Below are positions 9,323 through 19,153 of a stretch of 64,000 bases of DNA, piece by piece. Position numbers and translations under genes: made by a program. This DNA is from Dendrosporobacter quercicolus (GTDB lineage: Bacteria > Bacillota > Negativicutes > DSM-1736 > Dendrosporobacteraceae): the NCBI RefSeq assembly GCF_900104455.1, contig NZ_FNHB01000001.1, positions 372,001 to 436,000 of the forward strand, written 5' to 3'. Under the pieces are notes generated by a model, which made no database searches, was not told the origin of the DNA, and saw only the letters and a program-made list of their open reading frames with translations. Positions within the stretch are counted from its first letter, which is position 1. Every line of letters starts with the position of its first letter.

Positions 9323-9364
9323 GGGGGCTGCTTCCTATGTCAAAGGCATAGAAAGGCGGCCCCC
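9323..9364. terminator. Stem-loop terminator between convergent cobC and the ArsC-like gene
   Basis: GGGGGC at 9323-9328 pairs with GCCCCC at 9359-9364; the upper stem continues with CCTATG and CATAG around a TCAAAGG loop. It lies between two genes that converge, so it probably ends both transcripts. A second small hairpin (CTGAAGC/GCTTCAG, 9364-9384) adjoins it. The tip resembles other stem-loops of this window (see findings). Confidence 0.7.
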
Positions 9365-9380
9365 TGAAGCTGCCCGTGCT

Positions 9381-9719
9381 TCAGGTATTTTGCCATTTGA
9401 GCCAGACCTCGGGCTGATAACCCAGCGTTGCCAGCCGGCCGTTGCGGACGACCGGTGTTTTTAACAGCAGGGGATACGACAGTAATACTTCTTCAATGTC
9501 ATGAATGATATATCGAAGATTTTTCTGCTGGTAAAGTTTGCCGGCTGTATCAATAAGCTCGCTGAGGCCGATTGCGGCTTTAATACTGCTTAACTCGCCC
9601 TTGCTCAACCCCCTTGCCGTTAGATCGACAAACTGGTAGTTTATCCGTCGTTCTTTAAAATATCTTTCCGCCTTTCTGGTTGTCTGGCATTTTTTTGTAC
9701 CAATAATCTGGATGTTCAA
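9381..9719 (-). CDS. ArsC/Spx-family thioredoxin-fold protein
   Basis: 112 aa, the usual length of the ArsC/Spx/YffB family. The N-terminus IQIIGTKKCQTTRKAERYF matches the family opening, but the active site reads CQTT: one cysteine, not the CxxC of Spx. LLKTPVVRNGRLATLGY near the C-terminus is the family's P(I/V)VR motif. The start is TTG at 9717-9719 (minus strand), behind AAGGAGG. Divergent from polC and convergent with cobC, so monocistronic. Function unknown: it could be a regulator like MgsR or a reductase; no arsenic genes are nearby. Confidence 0.75.
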   Translation of the reverse strand: MNIQIIGTKKCQTTRKAERYFKERRINYQFVDLTARGLSKGELSSIKAAIGLSELIDTAGKLYQQKNLRYIIHDIEEVLLSYPLLLKTPVVRNGRLATLGYQPEVWLKWQNT

Positions 9720-9943
9720 TTGCTTTTTTCCTCCTTAGCTGCGCAGGCCGCCAGTTGCGGTAAATCCGTCCGCTTTGCCGGGCAAAAAATGCCGGTATGG
9801 TTAAAAATACCTTATTTTGCCGCTTAAAGCAAATGTTTATTGCGGATTCCGGTCAAACCGGCTGGTTTTATTCCAGTGACGGCTGGATTTGTTCTATGAT
9901 AAAATTAAAACATTGTAATGTTGAAAAAAGCGAGGCCCTGGAT

Positions 9944-12900
9944 ATGCATAGTTATTGTATTATACCAAATAATTGCGAGAATTTCTGGCTGTTTGTATCC
10001 AGCCTGCCGATCAGCGACGCTGAAAAAGCTCTGTTAAAGCAATGTGGAATTGCCAAGGTCCAGGTGGATACCAAACGCAACTGCTGGGAAGTGTTTTTAA
10101 CTACCCAAACGCCCTTGCCGGACAAGCTGCTGGCGTTGGCTGCCCGGCAGCTTTGCAGTAATTGCGGCATCAAGGAAGTACGGTTTAGGCAAAAGATCAC
10201 CGTACTCAAAGACTATCTTGATACCCAATGGCCTGAATTTGTCCAAAAAATTGCCAGGGATCAGCCGACAGTGAAATATTTGCTGATGAATGCCAAACGC
10301 TGTTTTGACGGACAAAAACTGACCATTGAAACCAGCGGCGATTTGTCGGCCGAAATGTTTGAGTCCCACGGAATCCACCGTGCCATCAAGGCTTTGATTT
10401 TAAAGGAATTTAATCAGCTTTGCGAGGTAGAGTGCCTCGCTGTAGCCGATTACACGGCAGTACCGCCGGATGAGGATATTTACACCCGGGAATACCTGGA
10501 CGCCTTGAACGAAAGCACGAAAACAACGCCGGCCAAAGCATCGAACAATCCCGTGATCTTTGGCCGTAATATCAAAGATGCGCCGCTGCTCATCAATACC
10601 ATCCAGGATGAGGCCCGTAATGTTGTGGTCACCGGCAAAATTATCAATGTTGAAGCCCGTGAATTGCGCTCAGGGCGTTTTTTGCTGACCTTTGACCTGT
10701 CGGATGCAACCGACGGATTAAGCGCCAAAGTGTTTTTTGACGATAAAGACAAATTTGATAAAGCGGCGGCAGGCGTGGTGAAAGGCCTTCAGGCCAAAGT
10801 CAAGGGAACCGTTCAGTTCGATAAGTACGCCAATGAGCTGGTGATGTTTGCCGACAGCCTGTGCCGCATTGACGTTGCCGAGCGTCAGGATCATGCGGCA
10901 GTCAAACGGGTAGAGCTGCATGCCCATACTCAAATGAGCAATATGGATGCGGTTGTCTCGGTAAAACGGCTGATCAACACCGCTGCTAAATGGGGGCATT
11001 CCGCGATTGCCATAACCGATCATGGCGTGGTGCAGGCTTTCCCGGAGGCCTGCGAGGTGGCTGCCAAAGCCAACATCAAGGTCATCTACGGCATGGAAGG
11101 CTATTTGTTTAAAACCGATATCAACCAGGCGAACCATATTGTAATTTTGGCTCAAAATACCATTGGGTTGCGCAATTTGTACCGGCTGGTATCCTTGTCG
11201 CATCTGAAATTTTTGCACCGTACGCCCCGTATCCCCAAAGCCGTGTTGGCGGAGCACCGCGAAGGCCTGTTGTTCGGCTCGGCCTGCGAGGCCGGTGAGC
11301 TTATCCAGGCCATTGTACGCGGCGCTTGTGAGGCTGAACTGCTGGAAATAGGCGCTTTTTACGACTACCTGGAAATTCAGCCAATTGCCAACAATGCTTT
11401 TTTGGTTCGCGAGGGCCTGGTAAAAAACGACGAAGGGCTGCGGCAAATTAACTTAACGGTGGCTGAAATTGCCGCCAAGCTGAATAAACCGCTGGTGGCA
11501 ACCTGCGATGTCCATTTCTTAAATCCGGAAGATGAGGTTTACCGCCGTATTCTGATGGCCGGCAAAGGCTTTTCCGATGCCGACAATCAGCCGCCGCTGT
11601 TCTTTCGGACCACAGAGGAAATGCTGGAGGAATTCAGTTATCTGGGGAAAACAAAGGCCTATGAGGCTGTGGTTGAAAATCCGCAGCGGATTGCCGGACT
11701 AATTGAAAAATTCAAACCTATTCCTGACGAATTATATTCACCGCAAATACCGGGCGCTGAGGAACAAATCCGCTCAATGTCTTACCGGCAGGCCGAGCAG
11801 TTATATGGTACGCCTTTACCGCAGCTTGTCGCCGACCGGCTGAAGTATGAGTTGAATTCAATTATCAATAATGGTTTTGCCGTGCTTTATCTCATTGCCC
11901 ATAAGTTGGTAAAGAAGTCGCTGGATGATGGTTATCTGGTCGGCTCGAGGGGCTCGGTCGGCTCTTCCTTTGTTGCGACAATGACCAATATCACCGAGGT
12001 AAATCCCCTGCCGCCGCATTGGCTGTGCCCGGCCTGCAAATATAGTGAATTTATTACTGACGGCAGTTACGGCGGTGGTTTCGATTTACCGGACAAACAT
12101 TGTCCGCAGTGCGCCACATTGTTGAAAAAGGAAGGGCATGATATACCGTTTGCCGTATTTATGGGCTTTCATGGCGATAAAGTGCCTGATATTGATTTGA
12201 ATTTTTCCGGTTATTACCAGCCTGTTGCCCATAAGTACACCGAGGAGCTTTTTGGCAAAGACAATGTATTCCGGGCCGGCACGATTGCTACCATTGCCGA
12301 CAAAACCGCCTTTGGCTATGTAAAGAATTATCATGCCGATAAAGGACTTACCGTGCGCAATGCTTATATCAACAGTCTGGTTGACGGTTGTACCGGCGTC
12401 AAACGTACCACCGGACAGCATCCCGGCGGAATTATGGTTGTGCCCAGGGACATGGATGTACATCATTTCACTCCGATTCAGCGCCCGGCGGATGACAAAA
12501 ACTCGACCACCGTCACGACCCATTTTGACTATCACTCCATCAGCAGCCGGCTGGTCAAGCTGGACATTCTGGGTCACGACGATCCGACGGTGATTAAAAT
12601 GCTGCAGGATTTAACCGGCCGGGACCCCAAAACCATTCCCTTTGACGACCAGCAAACCCTGAGCCTGTTTTATTCTACGCAGGCCCTCAAGCTAACCCCC
12701 GAACAACTGGGCAGTACGGTGGGAACTTTCGGCATTCCGGAGTTCGGCACAAAATTTGTCCGGCAAATGCTGGAGGATACCAAGCCCAAAACGTTCAGCG
12801 AACTGGTCAGGATCAGCGGATTCTCCCATGGCACCGATGTCTGGCTGAACAACGCCCAGGACCTCATCAAGGCCGGTACGGCCAAGTTGTCGGAAGCCAT

Positions 12901-13609
12901 CTCGGCCCGTGATGATATTATGGTCTATTTAATGCAGCGTGGTCTCGATCCGCAGGATGCCTTTAAAATCATGGAGGGCGTGCGCAAAGGAAAAGGGGTA
13001 AAGCCTGATGAAGTTGCCAAAATGCGGGCGAAAAATGTACCGGAATGGTATATTGAGTCCTGCCAGAAAATAAAATATATGTTTCCGAAAGCGCATGCGG
13101 TGGCCTATGTGATGATGGCGTTCCGTATTGCTTATTGCAAGATCCACTATCCGCTGCCCTTCTATGCGTCCTATTTCAGTGTAAGAGCAACGGAGTTTGA
13201 CGCCGACCTCGTGGTCCAGGGGGAACAGGCGCTGCGCAATCAATTGAATGAATTCGAGCAGAAGGGCAACACAATGTCGGCGAAAGAAAAGAGCATGCAG
13301 ACCATTGTGGAGATGGCGCTGGAAATGTATTTGCGCCAATTTACCTTTGCCCGTGTTGATCTGAACAAGTCTGACGCCGCCAAGTTCCTGATTATTGACA
13401 ATGGATTACTGCCGCCGCTGGCGGCGCTGCAGGGATTAGGCGACTCAGCCGCTCAGAACATTGTCGCCGCCCGGCAGGAACGGCCTTTTTCCTCAATTGA
13501 GGATATCAGAATCAGAGGACGGGCGTCCAAAACAGTCATTGATATTTTGCGGGGCCATGGCTGCCTGGATGATTTACCGGAGACCGACCAGATGATGTTG
13601 TTTGCCTAG
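9944..13609 (+). CDS. polC: DNA polymerase III alpha subunit, PolC type, without the 3'-5' exonuclease domain
   Basis: 1221 aa from ATG 9944 (CGAGG at 9931-9935 as ribosome-binding site; the frame stays open to 9797). Order: N-terminal region, OB domain (about 225-305), PHP domain from VELHAHTQMSNMDAV (about 323), then the polymerase core with HKLVKKSLDDGYLVGSRGSV, the catalytic PDIDLNFSG, GCTGVKRTTGQHPGG and KLDILGHDDPTV, and a C-terminal DLPETDQMMLF that looks like a beta-clamp binding tail. In Bacillus PolC (1437 aa) a roughly 170-residue DnaQ-type exonuclease is inserted in the PHP domain. Here YLFKTDINQANHIVILAQN runs straight through that place, so proofreading must come from elsewhere or be absent. 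A possible promoter (TATGATAAAAT, 9895-9905) lies upstream but has no clear -35. Confidence 0.95.
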   Translation: MHSYCIIPNNCENFWLFVSSLPISDAEKALLKQCGIAKVQVDTKRNCWEVFLTTQTPLPDKLLALAARQLCSNCGIKEVRFRQKITVLKDYLDTQWPEFVQKIARDQPTVKYLLMNAKRCFDGQKLTIETSGDLSAEMFESHGIHRAIKALILKEFNQLCEVECLAVADYTAVPPDEDIYTREYLDALNESTKTTPAKASNNPVIFGRNIKDAPLLINTIQDEARNVVVTGKIINVEARELRSGRFLLTFDLSDATDGLSAKVFFDDKDKFDKAAAGVVKGLQAKVKGTVQFDKYANELVMFADSLCRIDVAERQDHAAVKRVELHAHTQMSNMDAVVSVKRLINTAAKWGHSAIAITDHGVVQAFPEACEVAAKANIKVIYGMEGYLFKTDINQANHIVILAQNTIGLRNLYRLVSLSHLKFLHRTPRIPKAVLAEHREGLLFGSACEAGELIQAIVRGACEAELLEIGAFYDYLEIQPIANNAFLVREGLVKNDEGLRQINLTVAEIAAKLNKPLVATCDVHFLNPEDEVYRRILMAGKGFSDADNQPPLFFRTTEEMLEEFSYLGKTKAYEAVVENPQRIAGLIEKFKPIPDELYSPQIPGAEEQIRSMSYRQAEQLYGTPLPQLVADRLKYELNSIINNGFAVLYLIAHKLVKKSLDDGYLVGSRGSVGSSFVATMTNITEVNPLPPHWLCPACKYSEFITDGSYGGGFDLPDKHCPQCATLLKKEGHDIPFAVFMGFHGDKVPDIDLNFSGYYQPVAHKYTEELFGKDNVFRAGTIATIADKTAFGYVKNYHADKGLTVRNAYINSLVDGCTGVKRTTGQHPGGIMVVPRDMDVHHFTPIQRPADDKNSTTVTTHFDYHSISSRLVKLDILGHDDPTVIKMLQDLTGRDPKTIPFDDQQTLSLFYSTQALKLTPEQLGSTVGTFGIPEFGTKFVRQMLEDTKPKTFSELVRISGFSHGTDVWLNNAQDLIKAGTAKLSEAISARDDIMVYLMQRGLDPQDAFKIMEGVRKGKGVKPDEVAKMRAKNVPEWYIESCQKIKYMFPKAHAVAYVMMAFRIAYCKIHYPLPFYASYFSVRATEFDADLVVQGEQALRNQLNEFEQKGNTMSAKEKSMQTIVEMALEMYLRQFTFARVDLNKSDAAKFLIIDNGLLPPLAALQGLGDSAAQNIVAARQERPFSSIEDIRIRGRASKTVIDILRGHGCLDDLPETDQMMLFA

Positions 13610-13623
13610 ACCGTTTTTTGAGG

Positions 13624-13652
13624 TTGTAAAAACTCCGCCGGAATGGTATAAT
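13624..13652 (+). promoter_or_regulatory. SigA-type promoter of the rimP-nusA-infB operon
   Basis: TTGTAA (13624-13629), a 17-base spacer, and TATAAT (13647-13652) preceded by TGG, which gives an extended -10. Expected transcription start is near 13659, about 20 bases before a perfect hairpin and 325 bases before rimP. Confidence 0.8.
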
Positions 13653-13678
13653 AAATTCGGTAATAATTGGCTTGCGCT

Positions 13679-13705
13679 AAAGAGTGGGTAAAAAACCCAC
13701 TCTTT
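13679..13705 (+). terminator. Perfect hairpin at the head of the rimP leader (polC terminator or leader element)
   Basis: AAGAGTGGGT and ACCCACTCTT form a 10-bp perfect stem with an A-rich loop, followed only by TTTCATCTT, a poor U tract. It lies 70 bases after polC and just downstream of the rimP-operon promoter. It may end polC transcripts, or stabilise or attenuate the 5' end of the operon mRNA. Confidence 0.6.
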
Positions 13706-13983
13706 CATCTTATGTCTGCGTTTTGACGGCGTATAAAGCGCCGCGCCGGAAAGGATCCCACCAAAGTTTATCCAGCCTTAAGACACGCCGGTATCCCCGG
13801 GAATGTTTGCGGGCGTTGAACAAGTACTTGAGAGTCTGGCTCAGTCCGGAACAGCTTCAGAGGAGGTGAGAACTTCAACTGAAGCAAGTCTTGCTTTATC
13901 CTGCCAAATATAGGGTATAAGCGGATGCCTTATGAGGTAAAAATAAAAGAAAGAACTGTTACGATTGGGCAGGAGGTGCTAAT
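13706..13983 (+). other. Long untranslated leader of the rimP operon
   Basis: About 280 bases with no credible gene. A GAGGAGGTGAG at 13858-13868 and AGGAGGTGC at 13972-13980 are ribosome-binding-site-like; the second serves rimP. I recognise no known riboswitch here. Confidence 0.5.
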
Positions 13984-14442
13984 ATGTCTAACCGAGTTGA
14001 AGATCTGGTCGAAAAACTGACGCTGGAACTGCTGGCTGACACCGGAATTGAACTGGTTGATGTTGAATATGTAAAAGAGCGTGACTGGTACTTACGGGTA
14101 TTTCTGGATAAAGCAGGCGGTATTGAAATAGAAGATTGCCAATGGCTTAGTGAGCAGCTGGAGGAAAAGCTGGATCAACTGGATCCAATTAAGGACAGCT
14201 ACTATCTTGAGGTCTCCTCGCCCGGGCTTGACCGGGCGTTAAAAAAAGAGAAGGATTTCCTCCGTCACGTTGGCGACATGGTTGAGATTAATACCTATGC
14301 GCCCATTGACGGAAAAAGGGTGATTGTCGGTAAATTAACCGGGCTGGTTGAAAATAGTATCCAGCTTGAGGTTGACGGGCTGGCGTTGGCCATACCACGC
14401 GATAAGGCCGCTCAAGTCAGATTGCATTTAGATTTTAAATAA
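13984..14442 (+). CDS. rimP: Ribosome maturation factor RimP
   Basis: 152 aa, normal RimP length. It assists late 30S subunit maturation. Two domains: an N-terminal alpha/beta domain with GIELVDVEYVKE and a C-terminal SH3-like barrel; YYLEVSSPGLDRALKKEKDF is the family signature. The ATG follows AGGAGGTGCTAAT. First gene of the conserved rimP-nusA-rnpM-ylxQ-infB-rbfA operon. Confidence 0.96.
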   Translation: MSNRVEDLVEKLTLELLADTGIELVDVEYVKERDWYLRVFLDKAGGIEIEDCQWLSEQLEEKLDQLDPIKDSYYLEVSSPGLDRALKKEKDFLRHVGDMVEINTYAPIDGKRVIVGKLTGLVENSIQLEVDGLALAIPRDKAAQVRLHLDFK

Positions 14443-14468
14443 AAACAATTAAATAGGGGGAATTATGG

Positions 14469-15512
14469 GTGAACGCAGAGTTCATGCAGGCATTTGAACA
14501 ACTTGGCAGGGAAAAGGGTATTGCACCGGAGATTTTATTTGATGCGATTGAGGCCGCGTTAATTTCGGCTTACAAGCGCAATTTTGGCTCAGCGCAAAAT
14601 GTGCGGGTTTCATTAGAACGAACCACTGGCGAAATTCATGTTTTTGCCCGCAAAAACATTGTGGAGGAAGTTACCGATTCCCGGCTGGAAATGGATTTGC
14701 CGGAAGCCCAGGCGATTGACCGCCGTTATGAATTGGGTGACGTTATCGAAATAGAAGTAACGCCAAAGGATTTCGGACGAATTGCCGCCCAAACGGCCAA
14801 GCAGGTCGTAGTTCAGCGGATTCGCGAAGCCGAGCGCGGTATTATTTATGAAGAGTTTTCCAATCGGGAAAGTGACATTTTAACCGGCATAGTCCAGCGG
14901 ATTGAACAAAAAAATGTGTTTATTGATTTAGGAAAGGCTGAAGCCATTTTAGCGCCCTCCGAGCAAATAGCCGGCGAACAGTACCGTCATGGCGACAGAG
15001 TGAAAACTTATATTATTGAAGTAAAAAAGACGACCAAGGGACCGCAGATTCTGGTATCCCGCACGCATCCCGGCCTGCTCAAGCGGCTGTTTGAGCTGGA
15101 GGTGCCGGAAATTCATGATGGTATTGTTGAAATTAAGTCTGTGGCCCGCGAGCCAGGCTTACGTTCTAAAATTGCCGTTTACTCCCGTGATGAAAATGTT
15201 GATCCGGTCGGCTCCTGTGTCGGTCACAAAGGCATGCGGGTGCAAACCATTGTTGATGAATTGCGCGGTGAAAAAATAGATATTGTAAAGTGGAATGCCG
15301 ATCCGACCAAATACATTGCCAATGCCCTCAGTCCGGCCAAAGTCATTTCGGTTGAGGTCAATGAAGCGGAAAAGCTATCCAAAGTGGTAGTGCCTGACTA
15401 TCAATTGTCGCTGGCGATTGGCAAGGAAGGGCAAAATGCCCGCCTGGCCGCCAAGTTAACCGGCTGGAAGATTGATATCAAGAGCGAATCACAGGCTCAA
15501 TCGGCGTCTTAG
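14469..15512 (+). CDS. nusA: Transcription termination/antitermination protein NusA
   Basis: 347 aa, the short form without C-terminal acidic repeats, as usual in Firmicutes. It binds RNA polymerase and controls pausing, hairpin termination and antitermination. The N-terminal polymerase-binding domain occupies about 1-125, S1 about 135-200, and the KH domains follow ([41 protein letters not shown]). The start is GTG 14469 behind AGGGGGAA; an ATG at 14465 is out of frame. Confidence 0.97.
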   Translation: MNAEFMQAFEQLGREKGIAPEILFDAIEAALISAYKRNFGSAQNVRVSLERTTGEIHVFARKNIVEEVTDSRLEMDLPEAQAIDRRYELGDVIEIEVTPKDFGRIAAQTAKQVVVQRIREAERGIIYEEFSNRESDILTGIVQRIEQKNVFIDLGKAEAILAPSEQIAGEQYRHGDRVKTYIIEVKKTTKGPQILVSRTHPGLLKRLFELEVPEIHDGIVEIKSVAREPGLRSKIAVYSRDENVDPVGSCVGHKGMRVQTIVDELRGEKIDIVKWNADPTKYIANALSPAKVISVEVNEAEKLSKVVVPDYQLSLAIGKEGQNARLAAKLTGWKIDIKSESQAQSAS

Positions 15513-15523
15513 GAGGAAGGGTC

Positions 15524-15790
15524 ATGGCGCAAAAGAAAATTCCTCAGCGAATGTGCGTTGGGTGTCAGCAAATGAAAAATAAGAAGGAACTGCTGCGGAT
15601 TGTACGTACGCCCGAAGAGGCGATTGTGCTGGACAATACCGGCAAAAAAGCCGGCCGGGGCGCTTATGTCTGCCGCAACGAACAATGCTTTGCCAAAGCC
15701 TTTAAGGAAAAACGGCTGGAAAAGGCGTTCAAGCATGCCGTCGATCCGGACGTCTACGACCAACTCAAAGCAGGAATTATGAAAGAATGA
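15524..15790 (+). CDS. rnpM: YlxR-family RNA-binding protein (RnpM, RNase P modulator)
   Basis: 88 aa. PQRMCVGCQQMKNKKELLRIV and the GRGAYVCRNEQCF segment are the DUF448 signatures (two cysteine pairs). The family is always next to nusA; the Bacillus member was renamed RnpM for modulating RNase P. The ATG is behind AGGAGGAAGGGTC and its stop overlaps the ylxQ ATG. Confidence 0.93.
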   Translation: MAQKKIPQRMCVGCQQMKNKKELLRIVRTPEEAIVLDNTGKKAGRGAYVCRNEQCFAKAFKEKRLEKAFKHAVDPDVYDQLKAGIMKE

Positions 15791-16089
15791 ATATACAAAA
15801 CGTCTCGTCGCTGCTCGGCCTGGCCCAGAAGGCCGGCAAAATTGCCTCAGGTGAGTTAGCGGTGGAAAAAGCCGTTAAGTCCGGCAAAGCCAAGCTGATT
15901 GTCATTGCCGCAGATTCTTCCGACGGCACCAAAAAAAGATATCATGACATGTCCCAATATTATCAAGTGCCGCTGTATGAAGTTTTCACCAAACAGCAGC
16001 TGGGCGGCTGTATTGGCAAGGAGTACCGGGCAGCGCTTGCCATTGTTGACGCAGGTTTAAGCCAGGCTGTTTTAAAGGCTTTGCAATGA
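15787..16089 (+). CDS. ylxQ: L7Ae-family K-turn RNA-binding protein YlxQ
   Basis: 100 aa. [26 protein letters not shown] and [16 protein letters not shown] match the ribosomal L7Ae/L30e fold, with K-turn binding expected. It begins inside the rnpM stop (ATGA), so translation is coupled. The Bacillus counterpart is dispensable and its RNA partner is not established. Confidence 0.92.
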   Translation: MNIQNVSSLLGLAQKAGKIASGELAVEKAVKSGKAKLIVIAADSSDGTKKRYHDMSQYYQVPLYEVFTKQQLGGCIGKEYRAALAIVDAGLSQAVLKALQ

Positions 16090-16126
16090 TAATGTTACGG
16101 GAGAGAAGAAAAGTGGGGGTGGATCA

Positions 16127-18766
16127 ATGTCCAAATATAGAGTCTATGAGTTAGCTAAAGAATTTAATACCAGCAGCAAAGTAATTCTTGATATTTTAGC
16201 CCGTAACAATGTAACGGCTAAAAATCATATGAGTAATGTAGGAGAGGAGGCTAAGTCTGTGATCAACAGAACATTCGCCCATAAAATTGAAGCCTCTGAA
16301 CCTATAGCGCCCAAAGTCGGTCCGGCCGATCAGGCCAAAGGCCAGGGAAATGAGGAGCGCACCGCGCCCAGGGATATACGCCCCAAGCCGCAGGGGGATA
16401 ACAGACCGCAGCATTCCGGCGGAAGTTATCAAAACCGTCCGAACCAGCAGCAAGGTTCAAATTACCAGCATCGTCCCAATCAGCAGCAGGGCTTTAACCA
16501 GCAAAACAGGCCCAATCAACAAAACAGGCCTAATCAGCAAAACAGGCTTAATCAGCCGCAGCAGGGAGCTAATCCGCAAAACAGGCCCAACCAGGGAGCT
16601 GGGCAACAAAATAGGCCGAATCAGCAGCAAAACAGGCCAACCCAACAGGGCCGTCCCAATCAGCTGCAACAGCAGCGTCCGGGCTTCAATAACCGGAATC
16701 AGCAAGCCGGCCAAAACAATCCGGCCAACTTTTCCCATAACCGGCCGGCAAATGCCGCACCCAATACCCAGCAGGCAAGACCGAACAATACCCGTCCGCC
16801 GTTTCAGAGAAATGACCAGCAAAGACCGGCAAACACCGGTGGAAATTCCCAGTTCAGAGGTCCGCAGAATGCCGGCCAGGCTAAACCTAACAGTAATTTT
16901 GCTAAAAAACCACAGTATGGTTCCAACCGCAATCACCGTTCCAATCAGCAAAACCGTTCGCAGGCCGGCCCAAATCAGCACCGGCAGGCGCCGCCCAAAA
17001 TGGAGCCGCCGAAGCCGAAAGTGATCAAATTGGGCGGCCCGGTAACGGTAAAAGAATTTGCCTCTAAAATGGGCCGTGAAGTAAGTGAAGTCATTAAAAA
17101 GCTAATGATGCTGGGCGTTATGGCTACCATCAATCAGGAAGTTGATATGGATACCGCAGTCATTTTAGCCGGTGAATTTGGCGTTACGGTTCAGGAATTG
17201 CCGCCGGAGGAAGATCCGACGGAAATTGCCGAAATTATTGACGATCCGGCTGATTTAGTGCCAAGATCACCGGTAGTTACCGTCATGGGCCATGTCGACC
17301 ATGGGAAAACCTCACTGCTTGATGCAATTCGCAAGACCCATGTTACTACCCAGGAAGCAGGCGGGATCACCCAGCATATCGGCGCTTACCAGGTGGTAAA
17401 CCAAGGACGTAAAATCGTATTTTTAGATACCCCCGGCCATGAAGCCTTTACTGCAATGCGGGCGCGCGGCGCTCAGGTAACCGACATTGCCATTTTGGTA
17501 GTGGCTGCCGACGATGGTGTTATGCCGCAAACAATTGAAGCCATTAATCACGCCAAATCGGCCAAAGTTCCAATTATTGTTGCGGTGAATAAAATGGACC
17601 GTGAAGGAGCCAACCCCGACCGGGTAAAACAACAGCTTTCCGACCATGGTTTAGTCCCCGAAGACTGGGGCGGCGATACCATTATGGTACCTGTATCGGC
17701 GCATAAGAAAACCGGGATTACTGAACTATTGGAAATGATTGGCCTGATCGCTGAAATGCAGGAGCTAAAGGCAAATCCGAACCGGTCGGCGCAGGGTACG
17801 ATCGTTGAAGCTCAGTTAGATAAAGGCCGCGGACCGGTGGCTACTGTTTTAATTCAAAATGGTACGCTGCAAATCGGTGATTCAATCATTGCCGGAACGG
17901 CATATGGAAAAGTCCGGGCAATGGTAAATGACCGCGGTGAAAAAGTCAAGAAAGCCGGTCCTTCCACCCCGGTTGAGGTATTGGGGCTGGCTGACGTTCC
18001 GGCGGCCGGCGATGTTTTACTGGCTGTTGATGAAAAAACGGCCCGGGCTGTGGCCGAAAAACGGATTGCCAAAAAACGGACGGAGGAAATGGCCCATTCC
18101 CAAAAAGTTTCCCTTGACGATTTGTTTAAACAAATTCAGGAAGGCAACATCAAAGATCTCAACATTGTTGTCAAAGCTGATGTTCAGGGTTCCATTGAAG
18201 CTCTGCGTCAAGCCTTGCTCAATCTGAACAATAACAAAGAAGTCCGGGTCAACATCGTTCATGCCGGCGTAGGCGCAATCAATGAATCCGATGTCATGCT
18301 GTCGTCAGCGGCCAATGCCCTGATTATCGGCTTTAACGTACGGCCTGACGCCAATGCCCGGAAATTGGCTGAAACCGAAAAAATAGATATTCGAACTTAC
18401 CGGGTTATTTATGAGGCCATCAACGATGTGGAGGCTGCAATGACCGGTATGCTGGCGCCGGAATTCAAGGAAGCAGCGCAAGGCCGGGTGGAAATCAGGC
18501 AGGTATTCAGCTTCTCCAAAGGGATTGTGGCCGGGTCCTATGTTTTGGAAGGTAAAATAACAAACTCTTCCAAGATTAGAATTATTCGCGGCGGTATTGT
18601 CGTTCATGAAGGTGAACTGGAATCTCTGCGCCGGTTTAAGGATGATGTAAAAGAAGTCGCCGCCGGGTATGAATGCGGTATCACCATTGACAAATTCCGA
18701 GACATTAAAGAGGGCGACATTATCGAAGCCTATACAATGGAAGAAGTTAAACGGACCCATAGTTAA
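16127..18766 (+). CDS. infB: Translation initiation factor IF-2
   Basis: 879 aa. GTPase that brings initiator tRNA to the 30S subunit and promotes subunit joining. The N-terminal IF2N motif ([21 protein letters not shown]) is followed by a long Q/N/R/P-rich linker (about 70-290), a second IF2N region (about 300-350), and the G domain with [16 protein letters not shown] (G1), DTPGHEAFT (G3) and [11 protein letters not shown] (G4), then domains II-IV. The start is preceded by GTGGGGGTGGATCA. The linker is unusually glutamine-rich and repetitive. Confidence 0.97.
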   Translation: MSKYRVYELAKEFNTSSKVILDILARNNVTAKNHMSNVGEEAKSVINRTFAHKIEASEPIAPKVGPADQAKGQGNEERTAPRDIRPKPQGDNRPQHSGGSYQNRPNQQQGSNYQHRPNQQQGFNQQNRPNQQNRPNQQNRLNQPQQGANPQNRPNQGAGQQNRPNQQQNRPTQQGRPNQLQQQRPGFNNRNQQAGQNNPANFSHNRPANAAPNTQQARPNNTRPPFQRNDQQRPANTGGNSQFRGPQNAGQAKPNSNFAKKPQYGSNRNHRSNQQNRSQAGPNQHRQAPPKMEPPKPKVIKLGGPVTVKEFASKMGREVSEVIKKLMMLGVMATINQEVDMDTAVILAGEFGVTVQELPPEEDPTEIAEIIDDPADLVPRSPVVTVMGHVDHGKTSLLDAIRKTHVTTQEAGGITQHIGAYQVVNQGRKIVFLDTPGHEAFTAMRARGAQVTDIAILVVAADDGVMPQTIEAINHAKSAKVPIIVAVNKMDREGANPDRVKQQLSDHGLVPEDWGGDTIMVPVSAHKKTGITELLEMIGLIAEMQELKANPNRSAQGTIVEAQLDKGRGPVATVLIQNGTLQIGDSIIAGTAYGKVRAMVNDRGEKVKKAGPSTPVEVLGLADVPAAGDVLLAVDEKTARAVAEKRIAKKRTEEMAHSQKVSLDDLFKQIQEGNIKDLNIVVKADVQGSIEALRQALLNLNNNKEVRVNIVHAGVGAINESDVMLSSAANALIIGFNVRPDANARKLAETEKIDIRTYRVIYEAINDVEAAMTGMLAPEFKEAAQGRVEIRQVFSFSKGIVAGSYVLEGKITNSSKIRIIRGGIVVHEGELESLRRFKDDVKEVAAGYECGITIDKFRDIKEGDIIEAYTMEEVKRTHS
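16440..16680 (+). repeat. Degenerate in-frame repeats coding Q-N-R-P-N units in the IF-2 linker
   Basis: The DNA repeats variants of CAAAACAGGCCCAATCAG about a dozen times and encodes (Q)NRPNQ(Q) units. The copies differ at third positions and in added QQ or GA pairs. The encoded segment is a disordered linker between the two N-terminal IF-2 parts. Such arrays can expand or contract by slippage. Confidence 0.7.
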
Positions 18767-18795
18767 TACAGGTAATATTGAACGGAGGGGTTAGA

Positions 18796-19152
18796 ATGGG
18801 ACAACTCCGAGTTGAAAAAGTTCAGGAGTTTATTAAACAGGAAGCAAGCAAAATTATTTTAAATGAGCTAAAAGATCCCCGGATCGGCTTTGTTACCGTA
18901 ACGCAGGTTGAAGCGACCGGCGATCTGCACAGCGCCAAAATCTACGTCAGCCTGATGGGCAGTGATGAGCAGAAAGCGTCCACTTGGGCCGGACTGCAAA
19001 AAGCTCAGGGCTATATCCGCAGCGAAATAGGCAAAAGAATCCGGCTGAGATTTACGCCCGAGCTTTCTTTTGAGCTTGATGAATCGCTGGATTACAGCGT
19101 CAAAATCCAGGAACTGCTGATTAAAATAAAAGAGGAAGAGGCCAATCAGTAA
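18796..19152 (+). CDS. rbfA: 30S ribosome-binding factor A
   Basis: 118 aa, KH-fold protein needed for 16S rRNA 5' end maturation and 30S assembly. MGQLRVEKVQEFIKQEASKII and ELKDPRIGFVTVTQVE are the signature. Start at ATG 18796 behind GGAGGGG at 18784-18790; an upstream in-frame TTG adds only a ribosome-binding-site translation. Next to nrnA with one base between. Confidence 0.95.
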   Translation: MGQLRVEKVQEFIKQEASKIILNELKDPRIGFVTVTQVEATGDLHSAKIYVSLMGSDEQKASTWAGLQKAQGYIRSEIGKRIRLRFTPELSFELDESLDYSVKIQELLIKIKEEEANQ

Positions 19153-19153
19153 T

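Noticed and set aside
9797-9943. N-terminal extension of polC
   Set aside because: The frame is open, but the encoded 49 residues do not look like a PolC N-terminus, and a promoter-like TATGATAAAAT lies inside; ATG 9944 has a ribosome-binding site.
13684-13869. 61-codon frame after polC on the plus strand
   Set aside because: It starts inside the perfect hairpin, has no ribosome-binding site and encodes an arginine-rich, non-conserved-looking stretch; better explained as leader RNA.
16457-16981. 174-codon minus-strand frame opposite infB
   Set aside because: It is the antisense reading of the Q/N/R/P repeats (L, I, V, G-rich repeats), a composition artefact.
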